Origin: Phylloscopus collybita
Lineage: Eukaryota > Chordata > Aves > Passeriformes > Phylloscopidae
Reading direction: 5' to 3'
Length of the DNA stretch: 64,000 nucleotides
NCBI GenBank assembly: GCA_027886175.1
Contig: JAJNNQ010000026.1
Location: forward strand, 18,382,001 to 18,446,000
In this document: one piece after another, positions 11,736-25,824 of the stretch
How the letters are laid out: each line of letters begins with the position of its first letter
Numbering within the stretch: position 1 is the stretch's first letter
Program-made: the position numbers and the translations under genes
The notes under the pieces: model-generated
What the model saw: the letters and a program-made list of their open reading frames with translations, nothing else
What the model was told of the DNA's origin: nothing
Database searches by the model: none

Positions 11736-14700
11736 TTGCCCCACAGGTTACCCAAACAGCTATGGAAGGAGCCTTTCTTGGGTTAAGATGCCTGTTTTTT
11801 CAGGTGCCAGTGTTAAACAGGAATGCAATCCTACCAGAGAATGCAAATGATGCTAATAAATGGAGTGATAATGCTAATCATAGCACAGGACTCCTAAATG
11901 ACAAGCCACTTCTTTAATCTCACCCCCCCTGCAGAAGTGACCCAAGTATTTTTCCCTGGAGAAGCCATTTTCTGTAAATTCCTACCACAGGTATTTAGAT
12001 ATTTTCATATTTTCCTCTTTCACCCACACATTCACACACATGCAGCCACATTCTAACTAGTTTCTGAGCTTTTATTTAAGCCAATTTTTTACTTATCTCA
12101 AAGAGCAGAAGGTTACCCTAAATCCCTGTTTATGCTTGGGGATGTGGCATCCAGAAGGACATGGCTGTCCTGCTTTCTATAGACATTGGACTTAACATTT
12201 ACCATGGAGTCTTCCTTGAAAATTGTCCTCCTACATTTGATTATAATCAGATGAAATATTTAAGAACCATGGTTCTGCTGGCCATGTTTTACTCAAGCAG
12301 TGCCTATTTATCTAGTATGGCTATGCTTGCTTCCAAAGCAGTACTTGGCATCAGGTCCAGTACTCTTGTTAGATGAGCCTCATGAGCATTTGACTTTTAG
12401 CTACTTACAACTATGACCTATTCATTAATTAATACAATAGTAGCTAAATTACAAATGCAATGCTACCATGGTACCATGAAAGACAAATGTCTTAAGCAAC
12501 AGCAAAGTCAATAATTGTTTGAAGATATGTAAAGTTATCATCTTGGTGATGTGAGAGGATGGGATGAACACAAGGGGAACTGATAGTCTGAAGGGTAAAC
12601 TTGATAGATTAGGATAAATTATACATGTTTAATTATTAGATGACTATTTTCCTTTCTCTATTAAAGTGTAGGATAAAGGGATATAAAATAGAAATAACCT
12701 TGAAGATCTGTATAGAGAGGCTGGCAGGAGCCGTTAGGAGCAGACATGTGGCCTGCCTGATCTTCTTTACACTCTGAAATGAGTAAGGGGGTGCCTGAAG
12801 AGCAGGAGATGTCTACAAACAATATAAAAAACTCTACAGATATGGACCTTTTATTCATATGAACAGGAAAATATTGTATGTGTCTAGAGCTTCTTATCTC
12901 CATTCAATTCTTCATTGATTCTAAAATTAGTGAATTTAATTTGTAAATAATCAGTGAATCTTTCATTTACTTGATTCTAGTTGCACGCATTAACAAATTT
13001 ACACAGCTTTGAAGAACTCTGGTCCTTTCTTGTTTTTAACCTCCCAGTCATGCCATCTGCTTCTGTACAATGGCTGCTGAAATTGTTCTTTTCCTTTTTA
13101 AGGTGACCTTGAGTTGACTCCACATTTCACATAACTGATTAAACTTAGTGGCAATTATTTTCAGATATTTTAACATACTCTGAATCTGTTCTCATGTACT
13201 TGCCAGAAATCTAAATTTAAAATAAATTTGCACATGTAACATTTTCGCTATTTGCTTTAAGTGTATAATTACACTGGTATCACTGTAAAGACAGCTTCAG
13301 TGTGTCCAAAATGGGTGTAAAGAAAGTGTATTCAAGACGCTAATTTGGATATCATCTTTCAAATGTACAAGTGATGATGAAACAAGTGCAAGAGCACATT
13401 CTTTGGAGTTAGGCCTGTAGTAATACATATGTTCCAACAGATAAATGTCTTGAGTGCTCTAATGTGCAAAACACCATCCTGGTCATTTGTTCTATGCTGG
13501 AAATTTCTTAAATCTTTGCCATTTGATGAGGCAATCCCAATTCAGTAGGCCTGTTGAATTACCGAATAAAATTCAAATGTCATTCAGGCATTTTGTTTCA
13601 ATGATTTGATTTTATATTGTCATTTATACTCAGAAGTTATTATAAATTAATTAAAAGACCATCTGAAACCCCTCAGGTAATTTTCAAACACAATGAGAAT
13701 CTCCCTCGTACTGATACTGCTGTCCCTGTCAGTCTGTGAAGATATTTTAATCAGATGTATTAATTTTTCTCTACTAAAATGGAAAGGGGTAATATATGAT
13801 TATGGTCTGTCTCTACTGTCAGCAATGCATAAATCTGCTGGCATAAGAGGGATGCACAGGGTGTAAGTCAATGGCACAAATCCAGTATATTATTTCACTT
13901 GAAGTATAGCAGGCTATAACAAAGCAGAAACGCATTCTGTGTAGGCTGTCATGTGTAAGAAAGCCAAGATGCAGGAAGATTTATTTAACACTTTTGGCAA
14001 TTAATATACATATGTGTTATGATAGCTCATGGAAGCAGTTGGCAACAGTACCCTCTAAAATAGCAGTTCAACTGAGACACTCAAGGATACAGGAAACCCA
14101 CTGATGATAAAGGATGTCTGTCTGAAAGCTGCTTCTTTCTCCACATATCTCTGTTAGTCTCACTACTTGAGTTGCCTGTTTCATGGTTTTGTGTGAGTGA
14201 GACACACACACTTCTCCTTTTCTGGGTAATTTTTGGTCTTAGATGCACAACACCTTCCACTTATCATTCATGGGAAGGGTCCTTTACTGCTTTGCTGCTC
14301 ATGCTGACTTCCCTGTATTAATAATGAGCCATTGCAACAGGTGGGTGTGCCTTATTTAATTTAATTTTTCCAGTATGGAGTCAAGGCTCTAACTGGTCAA
14401 CAGTGGCTTTTTAAGATGTTACCGTCCTCCTATAGGTATTGGCCTACTGCTAGCTGATAACAAAAGTGAAAGGGCATTGCCCTCTGAGATGCTGCTGTTC
14501 ACAACCTCACAACCTCACAGAGAAGCCACACATTTCAGCTTCAAATGTTACACTGGGCCACAGGTGTCACGACCAAGAAGGTAATATACATTCACTGCTG
14601 CTACTAAGGCAGAAAAATTCTGGAGCAAATAAAAAAGGATGACCCTTTCTTAAAATATGTCACCAGAAATCAGGAGACCTCACTAATCACTCCCATTTGA

Positions 14701-14990
14701 ATTTTTCTTTCTGATACTATTCCATTTTCCATAGGTTTGGCCAGAAGAAGTACCTTTTTAAGAGTAGTTGTAGAATGGACAATGACAAGGAATCTCTAGC
14801 AGCTTGCAAACCAACCTGGCATAATCTTTTCATTAGAGCTGGTCTGTAGTTTAGGGGAAGTTCTTCATACCTTTGTAAAAAGCAATGTTTTTTTATGTAT
14901 TCCCAATAAATTATAATACTTACTATTGAACCCTGTTTAGCTGCCTGGGTGTTGGAATTTGTAATCTTGATAAGAGAGATAAAAGTAGAG
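11736..14990. other. AT-rich non-coding stretch
   Basis: No gene seen. The frame of 71 codons at 12161-12376 is open and unbroken by known repeats, but it has no recognisable domain, splice context or family. The part at about 13,120-13,420 contains no recognised repeat and could be an old, slowly evolving non-coding segment; this is an impression only. Confidence 0.5.
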
Positions 14991-15003
14991 AAAAAAAAAA
15001 AAA
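14991..15003. repeat. Short poly-A tract
   Basis: A run of 13 A, followed after 'ggc' by another run of eight. No retroelement body was recognised upstream. Confidence 0.9.
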
Positions 15004-17814
15004 GGCAAAAAAAATCTCAGTTTGCTGACATGCTTTGCAGTTTTGTATTCTTCTCTTCAAAATATTTTTCTTTAGGGCAGCAATCCCAATGTCTCCTGTT
15101 ATCCACACTAAAATGTAAATGGTGGTGTTAGTGGGCTACTCTATAGAAGTGTCACTACTGACTTGGGCTTTTTTAATCTTCTTTTTTTTTATGTTACTGT
15201 ATGAAACTGCAGAAGCTGAGTAAAGAATCGAGGAGAGGAGAATAGAAGTGGGCTGACTTCACGAAAGGTGATCACATCAACTAAGACAATGTAGTGCTTG
15301 AAGGAAGAATGATTAAAGTTCAGGTTCTAGGCTCTCATGTCATCTATAAGATTTAGGCTTAAATATATCTAAGGTCAAAGTATCCCAGATAGCAAGCTAT
15401 TTCAGGACAGTTCCTGTGGCTGAATTCCATGCTCACTCAAAATTGAAAATACTGTACTGTATACTGGACATCAAACTCACAACATTTTTGCTTTGATTAC
15501 CCTTTAACCACTGGCTTTTAAAATTAAGAATGTCATTATCCAACACCGGCTTTGTAATACATGTGTTTAAAATTCATGTTAGGAGGAGTATATTCAAGAG
15601 TCAAAAATAAAGTAAAATAAAGCAAATATCTCATATCTAGATATCTACAAATTAAATCATTGACTAATATATTGTTTTGAATTTCTTTTCCTATTTAATT
15701 AAAAAAAAAAGGTTTCTTAAAAGTCTGCATACTATTTTGGTTTAGTGCCTGTCTCAACACCCACAAAAATCTTCTCATGCGAGTCTTATAGCTGCATTTG
15801 AGACCACAGGATTTTTTGACCAGTCAAACACAGTTTTAACCTGTGATATATTCAGTTGTTTTATCCTTAACTAAAGATAAGGAAAGGACCTACAAGATGC
15901 AATCAATCCACCATAAATGGGAAAAAAACCCCAAAATAAATCTCTGTTAACACACAAGAGTACTTTAGATTGGGTCTGGACAGTCAGAATTTCAAGTCTC
16001 TATTTAACTGTCATTTGGTTTTCCCCAAATAAACAGGAGATTGATACTTTAACTGCTACAATGAAGTATGACCACTTGTGTGATCATGGACAAGGGTATT
16101 TCCATGTATGTCTGTCAAACTTACAGCAAAATTAGCTGAGGAAGTCCAAATCCTACTGCTAATAAATTTTCCCATTAGATACCCTGGAGAGAGACAAAGA
16201 AAATGAACAAACAGAGAAAACAACATATGAAGCAAAAAGGAAAAAGAGGAGACATAAGAGAACAAAGTAAGAGGTAGATTTGAAAAGGGAAACAGAAAAG
16301 GGAGGGTGAAGGAAGGCTAATGATTATGTGTTAGAAACAAGGAAGATTTTTGATAACACCACACCATGAGCTCACATTTTTTCTTTCTTTTCCCTCATAG
16401 GATATTTAAAAATATGACCTATGGAATTGCAGATGAAAATACAGAGATGAATGATAAGCACAGCACAGCATACTTAAGTCCATAATTAATGATTATTGTA
16501 GAGTGACATCATTATGGGGCTCACAAGCAATTTACAGGGGATACCAACCTGCAAACAGTGAAGAAATGAAGAAAGAAAGTAGCTCAGACTAGGAGATCAA
16601 TTAATTTTATCTTGCAGAAGTCAAACAGATGAGAACACTTTTATTTTTAAAAGTTCAAATACTTTTTTATTATTTACTCACAAAAAAACAGCACTGGAAG
16701 AAGGCAATATTTCCAGGCTGAATTAATTCAAGTACAGTTTATTTTTTTGGAGACTAAGGATGCTCCCATTATTAGCAAGAGAACTAAATTTTTAAGAGGC
16801 AGTTTAACAATCTCTATTATTCAGAGGAATTGATAGTATAATAAGCAGCTGGTAGAACACAACTCCTGTAAAGGAAAAGTTACTTTCAAAGGTTAATGGC
16901 ATATCATTTACAATAAATTTCTTTTCTTGACTATAGCTGAAAGTCAGAATGTGCTGAACTCTCCAAATGCTCAGACTAAAAAACCATACTGATTCACATT
17001 TTTTCCCTGGCCTTGAAATTTCTCCATCACTTTAGTCCTTTGGAACTTATGCTCTAATGTGACATGGTGAAAAAGCTGCAATGATGAATCATAATATCTA
17101 TAGAAGTACTTAAAATACAGTCTCAGATTATAATCTTAAGCAAGTATTGGGTCATTTTAAAAGTAATTTTTGTTGCTGTTTTAGAATGAGATATTAAAAC
17201 AAAAAATCACAACAAAGTTTTTTTCATTCTTAAAACGTAGTTTCTGGCAGGGAAAGGCTCCAACTGAAAAAAAAATAATTTTATCTTTAGAACAATTTAA
17301 GTGTCTGCACTAAAATTTAGTGAGTGGGTTAATGTCCCTCTATTTGAACCTCAATTACATACACTTCAGTTCTTGCATATAGATCATTGGTCCCCTTAAC
17401 AAATCAACAAATAATTTTGCTTCCTGGGGAATACAGTATCAGAACAAAATCCAGTGGACTGTCAGTGAGCTATGTTTGAACATTCTAAATAGTATTGGGA
17501 GTGTTTAAGCAATTATTGTGCAAAGCTCGTACAATATCATGCTGCTAATGTGATCACCTTTCAGTTTCATCACTTTGCCAGTACAAACCATCTTCTTATG
17601 GTTTCTATGTTATGTTAGGAAAGTTTATGTTTTCTCAGCTATTTATTCCAGTTAACAAAAATGAAATGGTATTGCTCAATTATTTTCAACTTGAGTGAAT
17701 GCTTTTTTACTTTGCAGTAGTTTGCTTTGCATTTATGTGTTGTTATTCACAACACATCCTAAAGTAGACTGGGTACTGAAAAGAGACCTTTGCAGGGCTG
17801 TGAAAGACTTGTGG
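15004..17814. other. AT-rich non-coding stretch
   Basis: Only short frames. A run of ten A lies at 15701-15710. A purine-rich section at about 16,190-16,320 has many 'gaga', 'aaag' and 'gagg' steps. No gene, RNA gene or mobile element was recognised. Confidence 0.5.
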
Positions 17815-18300
17815 ACCTGACTGTCCTTGCCTAGCTACCCTAAACCTACCCACAGCCCAGGATCCCAGTTTAGCATGCTCCAGAGGTGCTGCAGGGTCTC
17901 CAGCCCTGTTGCTGAGCAATTATTTCGATTTCCTGCGTTGTCCTTGTCCCTGAGTTGTTACCCAGTTTTTGGGTGGTGTTCATCAATTTGTCATCAGGGC
18001 CTGTTGCCATCACCACCCTGCTTGGCTTGGCTGTCTCGGGTGCTGTGGGGCTGCACCCATCCGTGTGGGCACTGAACCCCTGCACCATGGCCCCCAGCAC
18101 CCTGGCCCTGAGGAAGCTGCTGGCCTGCACATCACCCTGTCAGTGAGCTCTGACCTTTTGGGCCCTGAGCTGGGCACCAAGAAAACAGAAGTTCCCATTG
18201 CCCCTGCTGGCCCCCAGACTTCAGCTCTGCACCCAGAGCTTCCCTTGCCTCACACTGCCTCCAACCCTTCCATAGGCACTGAGAAATGGTAGAGTGGTTT
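17815..18300. other. GC-rich patch of unknown origin
   Basis: A roughly 490-base block that is clearly richer in G and C than everything for many kilobases on either side. It contains overlapping frames on both strands, the longest being 107 codons at 17969-18292 (+), none with a recognisable domain. The frames overlap in several phases, as expected of GC-rich DNA rather than of a real exon. It could be a retroelement internal part, an old LTR, a processed pseudogene or a local GC island. A decayed CR1 tail follows about 220 bases later and might belong to the same insertion. Confidence 0.5.
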
Positions 18301-18524
18301 GTCCATCCTGCTTGCTTTTACCCAGGAGACAGCAGGCATCAGCCTGTTCCAGTACCATTCCTTCCTGGCTCTCAGGAAAGGCTCTAAATTGGATGTGGGG
18401 TCAAAGGTTGCCTGTGACTGAGTCACAAACCTTTACAGTGAAAGAATGCTCAGAAGAGATGGCTATGGATGATGTACTTGCAGTGCTTGGAGCAGATGGT
18501 AGAAAGTGATAACAGTTATGGTAA

Positions 18525-18602
18525 AGGGAAGTTGAGCAAGGGAATTGGACTGTGTGTTTTCAAGAGGTACCTTCCCATCTAAAGGATTCAGTGATTTTGT
18601 AC
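18525..18602 (+). mobile_element. Decayed CR1 LINE 3' tail
   Basis: A short sense-strand stretch with the CR1 3' pattern: 'agggaattggactgtgtg', then 'aagaggtaccttcccatcta', then 'gattcagtgattttgtac'. These correspond to the 'ttggac..gatctc..aggt..ccttcc..gattctgtgattctgt' end of CR1. It is heavily diverged, and I cannot tell whether the 5' part runs into the GC-rich patch upstream. Confidence 0.65.
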
Positions 18603-21579
18603 AAGAAACTGTTCAAAGTTTGCTGCAAAGCCAAGGAGAGAAATAAAACCAGAATTGACCAAGTTGCAAGAGAAGTTGAAGACTGTTTACTTTAGCTTAC
18701 AGTTTTGTATAAAACCTCACTCTCAGAATTGCACCTTTGATGTAAATAACATGTATAGATAAATAGTGATTTAACTCTAATGGAAAGGTAAACTTAAATC
18801 TAAAATTTGTGCCTCAATTCATGCATTACAAGTGAGAGGTATAACATTTTACCTACTCAAAGCTTGATTTGCTGCTTTTCAAAGGCAAGCATTAATTTTG
18901 TGGTGCTTGAGATGACTTGATTAAATCTTGGAACCACTGAAGTCTGTGTAAGGTTAGACACTGTCTGGCAGAGTTTTGCATAATTTATTCTCTGTAAGAG
19001 AGTAAATAATTTACTCTGTAAGAGTCATTACACATATCTGTTGGAATTCCTATAGTGCATCTCCAAACGTTTTAATGAATTGATTCCTCCCATTCCCCTG
19101 CACTAAGTTGCCTTATTAGTGTGTGCATCTTACCTGGCTGACAGTGTGCTTGCTGATCTACTCTTTCTTTTCCACAGCCTCTGAAAAGTTCAGGCCTGGC
19201 CTGTACAAACTCTTGTGTCACCACTATTAGCACCATTAGCACCAATTATTGAATAATTAATTGAACACGCTTATGGAAGGCAGAAGTGAAAAGAAGCACT
19301 GCAGTTGCATCATACACACAGATTCTTCCTCATCAATGGCAACTCTGCCAGGTCTTCTTAAGCACTCAGTAAAGCCAAACGAACTGATTCAAATGGGCAT
19401 TGGCAACCCCACGTACAATTCTGCAATTCTGACCTAGGAAATAGAGGTGGGACCCCAAACTCTGCAGTCAAAAGAGCAGGTCTGTATTCCCTGCATGCTG
19501 CAGAGTGTGCAGAAATGCTCAGAGAAGCGGGCTTAGCTGCCTGCTTTGGACCAGTCCACACAGAACTGCTGTCCAGTTCTGGCCACAGCTCATGGTCTCA
19601 GTTATTCCTACGCAATACAACAATAAGATACTAAACAACGTGCAATAACTGCAGGGGAACCCACATTAGAAGTTAAATTCTAGTCAAGATGACAACATAT
19701 GAGTAAGCGACAGGAAAAGTAGAAAATTAGGACGGTTTGGATTCACTCTTGGTAAGATGTGATATGCCTCACCTTTCACCATTGACTGGTCTAAAGAAGG
19801 ACTTGTGAGAGCTGACTTCCATCTAATGCAGTTTGAAAATCCCATGCCAGTGGGTAAGACATGATGAGAAATATTCCATGCAAGCAAAATAAATAGGAAA
19901 ACAAATGAATAGCAATCCCTCCCACCAAAATCAAAACATTTAGAAAACTGTTTCCATTTAGAATCTAGTACAAACCTCCTATTTTCATCACAAACTATCG
20001 TTATGTCAGAAAATTGAATTCTGGCAGCAGAACACTGTTATAGACCACAGAGTGTATCTCTGACTGCTGATGAATTTTCAGCATTCTTGTCTTAAATATT
20101 CCATACCTGAGACTATCAATTGCTTTGATGTGGACAACTCAGGACAGTGGGACTTTTTTTTACTCTCTCCAGTTCATACGTGTGAAGAACTCATTTGTGT
20201 TTCCAACTGAAATGTCTATTCTGTTCTAAAAAGTAGTGTTTATAAAATATAGACTACAAGTGACTGACTGTGAATATGAACTTTCAACCACAGATGGAAG
20301 TTTCACCTATGTATAGAAAAACTGAATCATGGAATATTCTAAGTTAGAATATTTGCAAAAACTTTCTGCTGAGCACAGCAGTAACTGCAATTTCCTTCTG
20401 TTCAACTTCCACTGGCTGCTCTCTGCTCTTAGGCTGTATCTACATGCTGCAGTTGTTAACTGCTGCTGCCTCAGTCCCTATGGAAATGGAAATAAACTGA
20501 GATGATACTGAAAGGTTGCTAGGAAACAGTCAGATGATGGTGATGAGGACAGTATCCTCTTATTCAGGATATTTCTCTACAGTTTGTCAATCTAGATGGC
20601 CTTTGAAGATTCAAAAATTATAGGTGCTTCTAAAGACTTACATTTAAAAAATCAAGAATGTTTTTCATACCTGCACTTAGGAAGACAAATGCAAAATTAT
20701 TTTTGACAAGATTTTGATGCTTTTCTCAACTGTACATGGAACAACTCTCAAAATTTATTTTAACTCAGGCTGATCCAGAGTGCAGTAAATTATATGACAA
20801 GTTATATAGCACTACTTCATATATCTCTTTATAGTGTGCTCACAATGAATATTTGAGTTTTTTCCCATAGTGCATTAAGCAATGTGACTAATGCTTGTTA
20901 CATGTTTATTCTTTTATTCCTCTCCCCAGGGGAAGATGTGTCTACTGTGTAATGTTTTGTTTTGTTTTACAACATATAATGCTTGTCTGACTGTTTGTCT
21001 AAATGTTTATGTTGCAGAAGGAAAGGTTAAGAAAATCTAATTTGCACTTGGAAAGGAGGATGGCACTCAACTTGTTTTGGACCTTGCCTCCTGGATGAGT
21101 CGATTTCTCAATCTCAGACTGGCCCTAGCAAAAACACTGTTTTCCATTTAACAAGATTTACTGTCCTTGGAAAGGTTTTCCTTTGCCAGTAGAACAAAAT
21201 CGTCAATCACTCTTTTCATTCTGGGACTTCAGTTTAGATACCCTGGGTCCTGGTCACAAAAAAACGCAGTGCAACTTAGAATCCAATTCAGTATCTGGTG
21301 AGACTGGAAATAACCCTCTGTAAACTACAGCAGTTATTTGTCAGCTGGAAGAGTTTGAATTCCCCTGCAGCTCACTAGGCTGCTACCGCAAAGATTGTTT
21401 CTCTTGCCACATACTGTTGCTGTGACCTGCAAGGGTGACCAGGATTGACTTTTAGCAGAAGGGGTTTCTGATGGCCTGTGTTTTGGGAGTAATGCTTGCT
21501 TGTACAGGAAGCTTCTGAGTAGGAAAAACACAAGGATTTGCAGCACACAGGCCCCAACAGGAAAATCAGATTTCTGGTG
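18603..21579. other. Non-coding stretch, nothing firm
   Basis: No gene recognised. A good acceptor-like tract ends near 19178 ('tttcttttccacag') and is followed by an open frame of about 24 codons to a stop. Another acceptor-like tract near 20930 ('cctctccccag') opens about 36 codons. Neither has homology I recognise or a partner donor. The frames near 19,360-19,890 on the minus strand have no recognisable domain. Confidence 0.45.
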
Positions 21580-21593
21580 AAAAAAAAAAAAAA
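21580..21593. repeat. Short poly-A tract
   Basis: A run of 14 A. Simple sequence. Confidence 0.9.
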
Positions 21594-22144
21594 TATAGGT
21601 GGAAAGAAAAAGAAGGGATTTGTTGTCTGGTTTATTTTGGTATATTGCAAAAAGCTATTGAAAGAAACACCTTTTCTAAGTTTTCAATACAATGTAGAAT
21701 TTTTTAATAATTGATGATATCTGTAGTGAGCTGCAAGCAATTTGTAAAAGGGAAGTATAAAGGAGATATTGATTTCAGTTTTATCTTTATTTTATTTGTA
21801 CACTACAAGTTGTAAAATTTAATCCTAAAATTCTTACTTCATGCTTCATGGCATTTTTATACTTAAGTTGTATTACTGCCATTACTATGTATTTTATATT
21901 TCAGAGCATATAATGTTTCTCACAGCAATAACAATGTCCTTCCTGGTAAGAGTCAGTATCGTAAAGGGTCTTGAAGGTATGGCCTGACTTCTGGAGGTGA
22001 GCTTTACAGCAATCAGGACCATGTGCTCAGGCTAAAACATCTGGAATGGACATAAGGCTCAATATTTGCATATTAGCAAAACTGAAAAAGAAAGGTTTCA
22101 GCAGATGTTAGCAAATTCAGAGAAAAGACTACCTACATGCAACA

Positions 22145-22330
22145 ATGAGTGGATCTGTGTTCATTAATACATATTGCTGTCATTTGTCTTCTTTTTCAGA
22201 TGGCAAACAGCTTCTCATGGTTTTGGCTTTGTTTTCTATTTTTCTTCTTTGCAACTTATCTTTAAAACACAAAAGAGAGCGTAATGGATCAATCAGAATT
22301 TACAACTATTTTTCAGGAAAAAAGTTATGA
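22145..22330 (+). other. Weak candidate exon with a hydrophobic segment
   Basis: An open frame of 61 codons. A pyrimidine tract with AG ('tcttctttttcag') lies inside it just before codon 19. Read from that acceptor, the frame gives a short polar start, a hydrophobic stretch (LLMVLALFSIFLLCNLSL) and a basic segment (KHKRER), then a stop about 20 residues later. This looks like one membrane-spanning segment with a positive flank. T-rich DNA produces such hydrophobic frames often, I recognise no family, and no matching upstream exon was found. Probably not a gene. Confidence 0.12.
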
Positions 22331-25300
22331 CTACCCTAAGAGATTAACATTTTTTTTTCTTCTCTCTTCTCCCTTTATATTTTCATAGATCTTTATTATA
22401 GTTTGTCAAAACTGTGTCTGAAATACCTGCTTTTCTGAAAGGATATAGAAAAATAAACCTTTGTGCGAGATACTATACTAGAGAAAATAAGAGGTCTCTT
22501 TTTATGTCCTGTGTTAACAAAAAATGTAATCAATGAGATATATAAAGGCAAATTAAGACTCCTTTGCACACCTTTTTGTACCATGAAATACATTTTTTGT
22601 TGGCAAATATTTTTCTCTAAGATTGAAGCTTTTCTCATCTCCTCAGTAAGTTACAAGTAAATCAAATGATGACAGTGAAGGACCTATCATTTCCTACAGT
22701 ATAGCGGATGGGTCCTATGGTTTAATTAAATAATGTTGCTGCAGGCACGAAGACTGAACAGAGGTGTTGAAAACTGAAGTGCTGCAGAATTTGCTGCCAA
22801 AGAGCAAATGCAAAAAGGGCTACTTGGGAAAATATGTAAGAGGAAAAGTCAAAACTGTACTGCCATAAGAAAAAAAAAAAAAAATGGGAATCTTCTCCTT
22901 ACTTGGCTATCCTTTTCTCTGATCTTCCTTTATGCTTAACTAAATTCTCAGTTGAACAAATGAAGACAGGTGTGTTTCAGTTTTCTCCTGTTCTTCAGCT
23001 GATTTATACCAGTTGTAACAACATGGGTCTCAGAGGACTAATCCCAGAAAAATCTATCTACACTGGGGTGTGTTTTATAACATGCACCTTCAAAATCTTC
23101 CTGTGACAGCATCTTTTGTAATGTCTATATAACATCTGACACCATGACATGTTTATTTGTCTATCATCTCTGGTTAGACTCTTTCATCAGGAAATTTGCT
23201 ATCATATTTGTCCGAGCTTAAAACACAATTAATGACTTTTTCCCTTTTCTATCAGAAAATATTTTTATCTCAGGAAATAAAATTCTCCCTGGTAAGTTTT
23301 CATCAACAGAAATTTTCATTCCTCCCATTTAGGTAAAATTTATTCAGTCAGAAATATGATGTAAAAAGCCCTACTATGATGATCTAAAAGAGATAATTTC
23401 TTTTTTAGAAAAAGTTAAGAGGCCTAATAAAGATGAGAACAAGAGGGCTTGTGTTGAATTTTAACAAATATATCATGGTAAAACATATTTTGTGTTTTGT
23501 TATTAAGTTTATGAATATAGAGTTGTCTTGCTCATCCTGTATATGTGTCTTCTTCCTGTCTCCTACACATATCTCAATATTAAAATGAGATTGTCTTTCT
23601 AAAAGACATTATAGACTTATGCTATCTTTTCAGAAAATTAAAATCTATGCCACAACTGAGTAATATGAAAGTATTTTTTAAATCTAGTGGAAGCCACATA
23701 GAATGGTTCAGCCACAGTATGCTACAAAAAAACAACTCTTGAGAAGCCTAGCAGAGTCCAAACTCCTAGGATGACAATAGCTGTGAAAAGTAGTAAACTG
23801 AAACAACAGGCAGTCTGTTATTTTTCTAAGCTACCCAGTTTTTACACAATTTAATGTCAATGCCAGTATTCATGCATACAATTGTATTCATGACTGCATG
23901 TGGAGACAGTGGATATAATTGGGATGCTAGTGGAACATGTACTTATCAACTGATAATATCTCAATTTAAAACCTGCACACGAGTTGAGTGGGACAATCAC
24001 TTCCAAGAATTATAACAATGGGGACTAAATATGTAACTGATGCTACTTGTAAAAAATAGTAATAAAGGTGGTCATCAGCATGGTGTCACCGTACATATTT
24101 GCTGCATCCTGCTTTAGTATTTTTTCTGCAAATCTCCTATCATATGTATGGGCTTCAGTTTCAATAAGAAAATGTATGAACACAATTTTAGATTGCTGGC
24201 TAACAGACACATATTTTTGGGGGGGGGGGTTCATCTTCACCAAAGCACTGCTTTTCCTTGCAAAGTTCTGCAGGAAGTGCTTTACCTGTGCAGCCCAGAA
24301 ATGGAGCCAGAACCTGCAGTGACTGACTCAGAAATAGTGCTACCATCTTTTACCTTGTCAGGATGTTACTAGTCATCAGTGTTCTAGGATTCACTATCAC
24401 TTCTGGTTTGGGTCTTACCAGAGTTCAATGACCTGGATAACCTGGAAATAGTATTGACAGAAACAGAAAGTCAGTATGAAGATCAACTGAGAAATTAGAA
24501 GAATATGAAAGAGCAGGGATGAGACAGATAAAAACAACAGAGAAGAACTAATTAATTAATTAAATGGAAGGATGGAAAGTAAGAAAAGTTCAAACAGAAA
24601 GTAAGAATGAGTTCAATGGAGACTAATGAAATATATTTTATTGATGAAAATAGAATCCTGAAGAAACTTGAAATCTGAGTATGTGAACTACTTAGGCTTG
24701 TTTTGTGCTATGGGTAAAGGAAAATTATGGAAGAAAGTAACCTTGAATTTGTATTTTGAAAAAGAATAATGATATGTTGTCTATAAGTGGTCAAGTCTAT
24801 CCTCAAATTTACTTTGTGCAGAAGACAGCTCAGACAAAGCTCAATCTGAGCAGCTCAACAAAAGAAAACTGTGAATTATCTGCCAAGTATCATTCCATAC
24901 ATACATATTGTTCCTGTTTTCCATTATTATTTTTTGTGCAAAAGACAGATGGATGAAATATGTATAATTTCTAACTACCAGTTCTGGGTGTAGGGTCTTG
25001 TAAAAGCTATATAAAATCAAACACATTGAAGGATCACTGATTAGGGCCTGGGAAGTTGGGAAGCAGAACAAGTATCAAGTTTCTAAATATTGCTATTAAG
25101 TAGGAAATACATATGCAACTAGACCATCTAAATTTATGTACCAATTACAAGCAGTATTTGCATGCTTAGCTGGCTTTCCTCAAAGGCTTACCCACCTCTT
25201 TTTATGCTCCCAATTACACAGACAATTGCTATTATTAGGCAAGCAGTGCAGATGAATCTGTCAGAAAATTCACCTTGCTAAAGGAAGGAGAAAAAGATTG

Positions 25301-25824
25301 TTGGCAAGTGTTAGGTTTTTTCATTCTATCTCAAACAATAGCTTCTCCAGGTTTTGAAGAGTACATATCCTTCTTTTTGTCACATATATAACAGGGAATT
25401 CAGGTTCTTCTAAAACTGAAATCTTAAGCTATTAAAATACATGGAAGCTACCATGCTTGCTCCCTGTCCTTGCAGTAGCAAAACTGGATCTTTGGGATCA
25501 TTCTGCTGGAGAAGACACTGAAAACTAAGTATTAAAGATGCTATTTTTGCGTTTGTTTTTCTATATTTTATTAACCTAAAAATATGTGCTAATCACCAAA
25601 AGTTTGACAATGTAATACAGAGATATTGATGAATGGGGATATATCCTATAATATTCTGTATAAGATGTGATGACTTCTATAAAGTATGGAAAAAGAAAAT
25701 TTCAGGGCATTTTGGAGTAGGTATTTGCTTGTTAAACAGTTGTGTTTTTTTGGTTGTTTACATGTTTTAGACTGCATACTTTGTTGGTTTATTTGAGGAG
25801 CTTCTCTTCACAAAAAGATAATCT
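22331..25824. other. AT-rich non-coding stretch with simple tracts
   Basis: Contains 15 A at 22870-22884, 11 G at 24219-24229 and an (AATT)n stretch at 24549-24563. The overlapping frames near 24,040-24,370 cross the G run and are not judged genes. No exon, RNA gene or mobile element was recognised. Confidence 0.5.
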
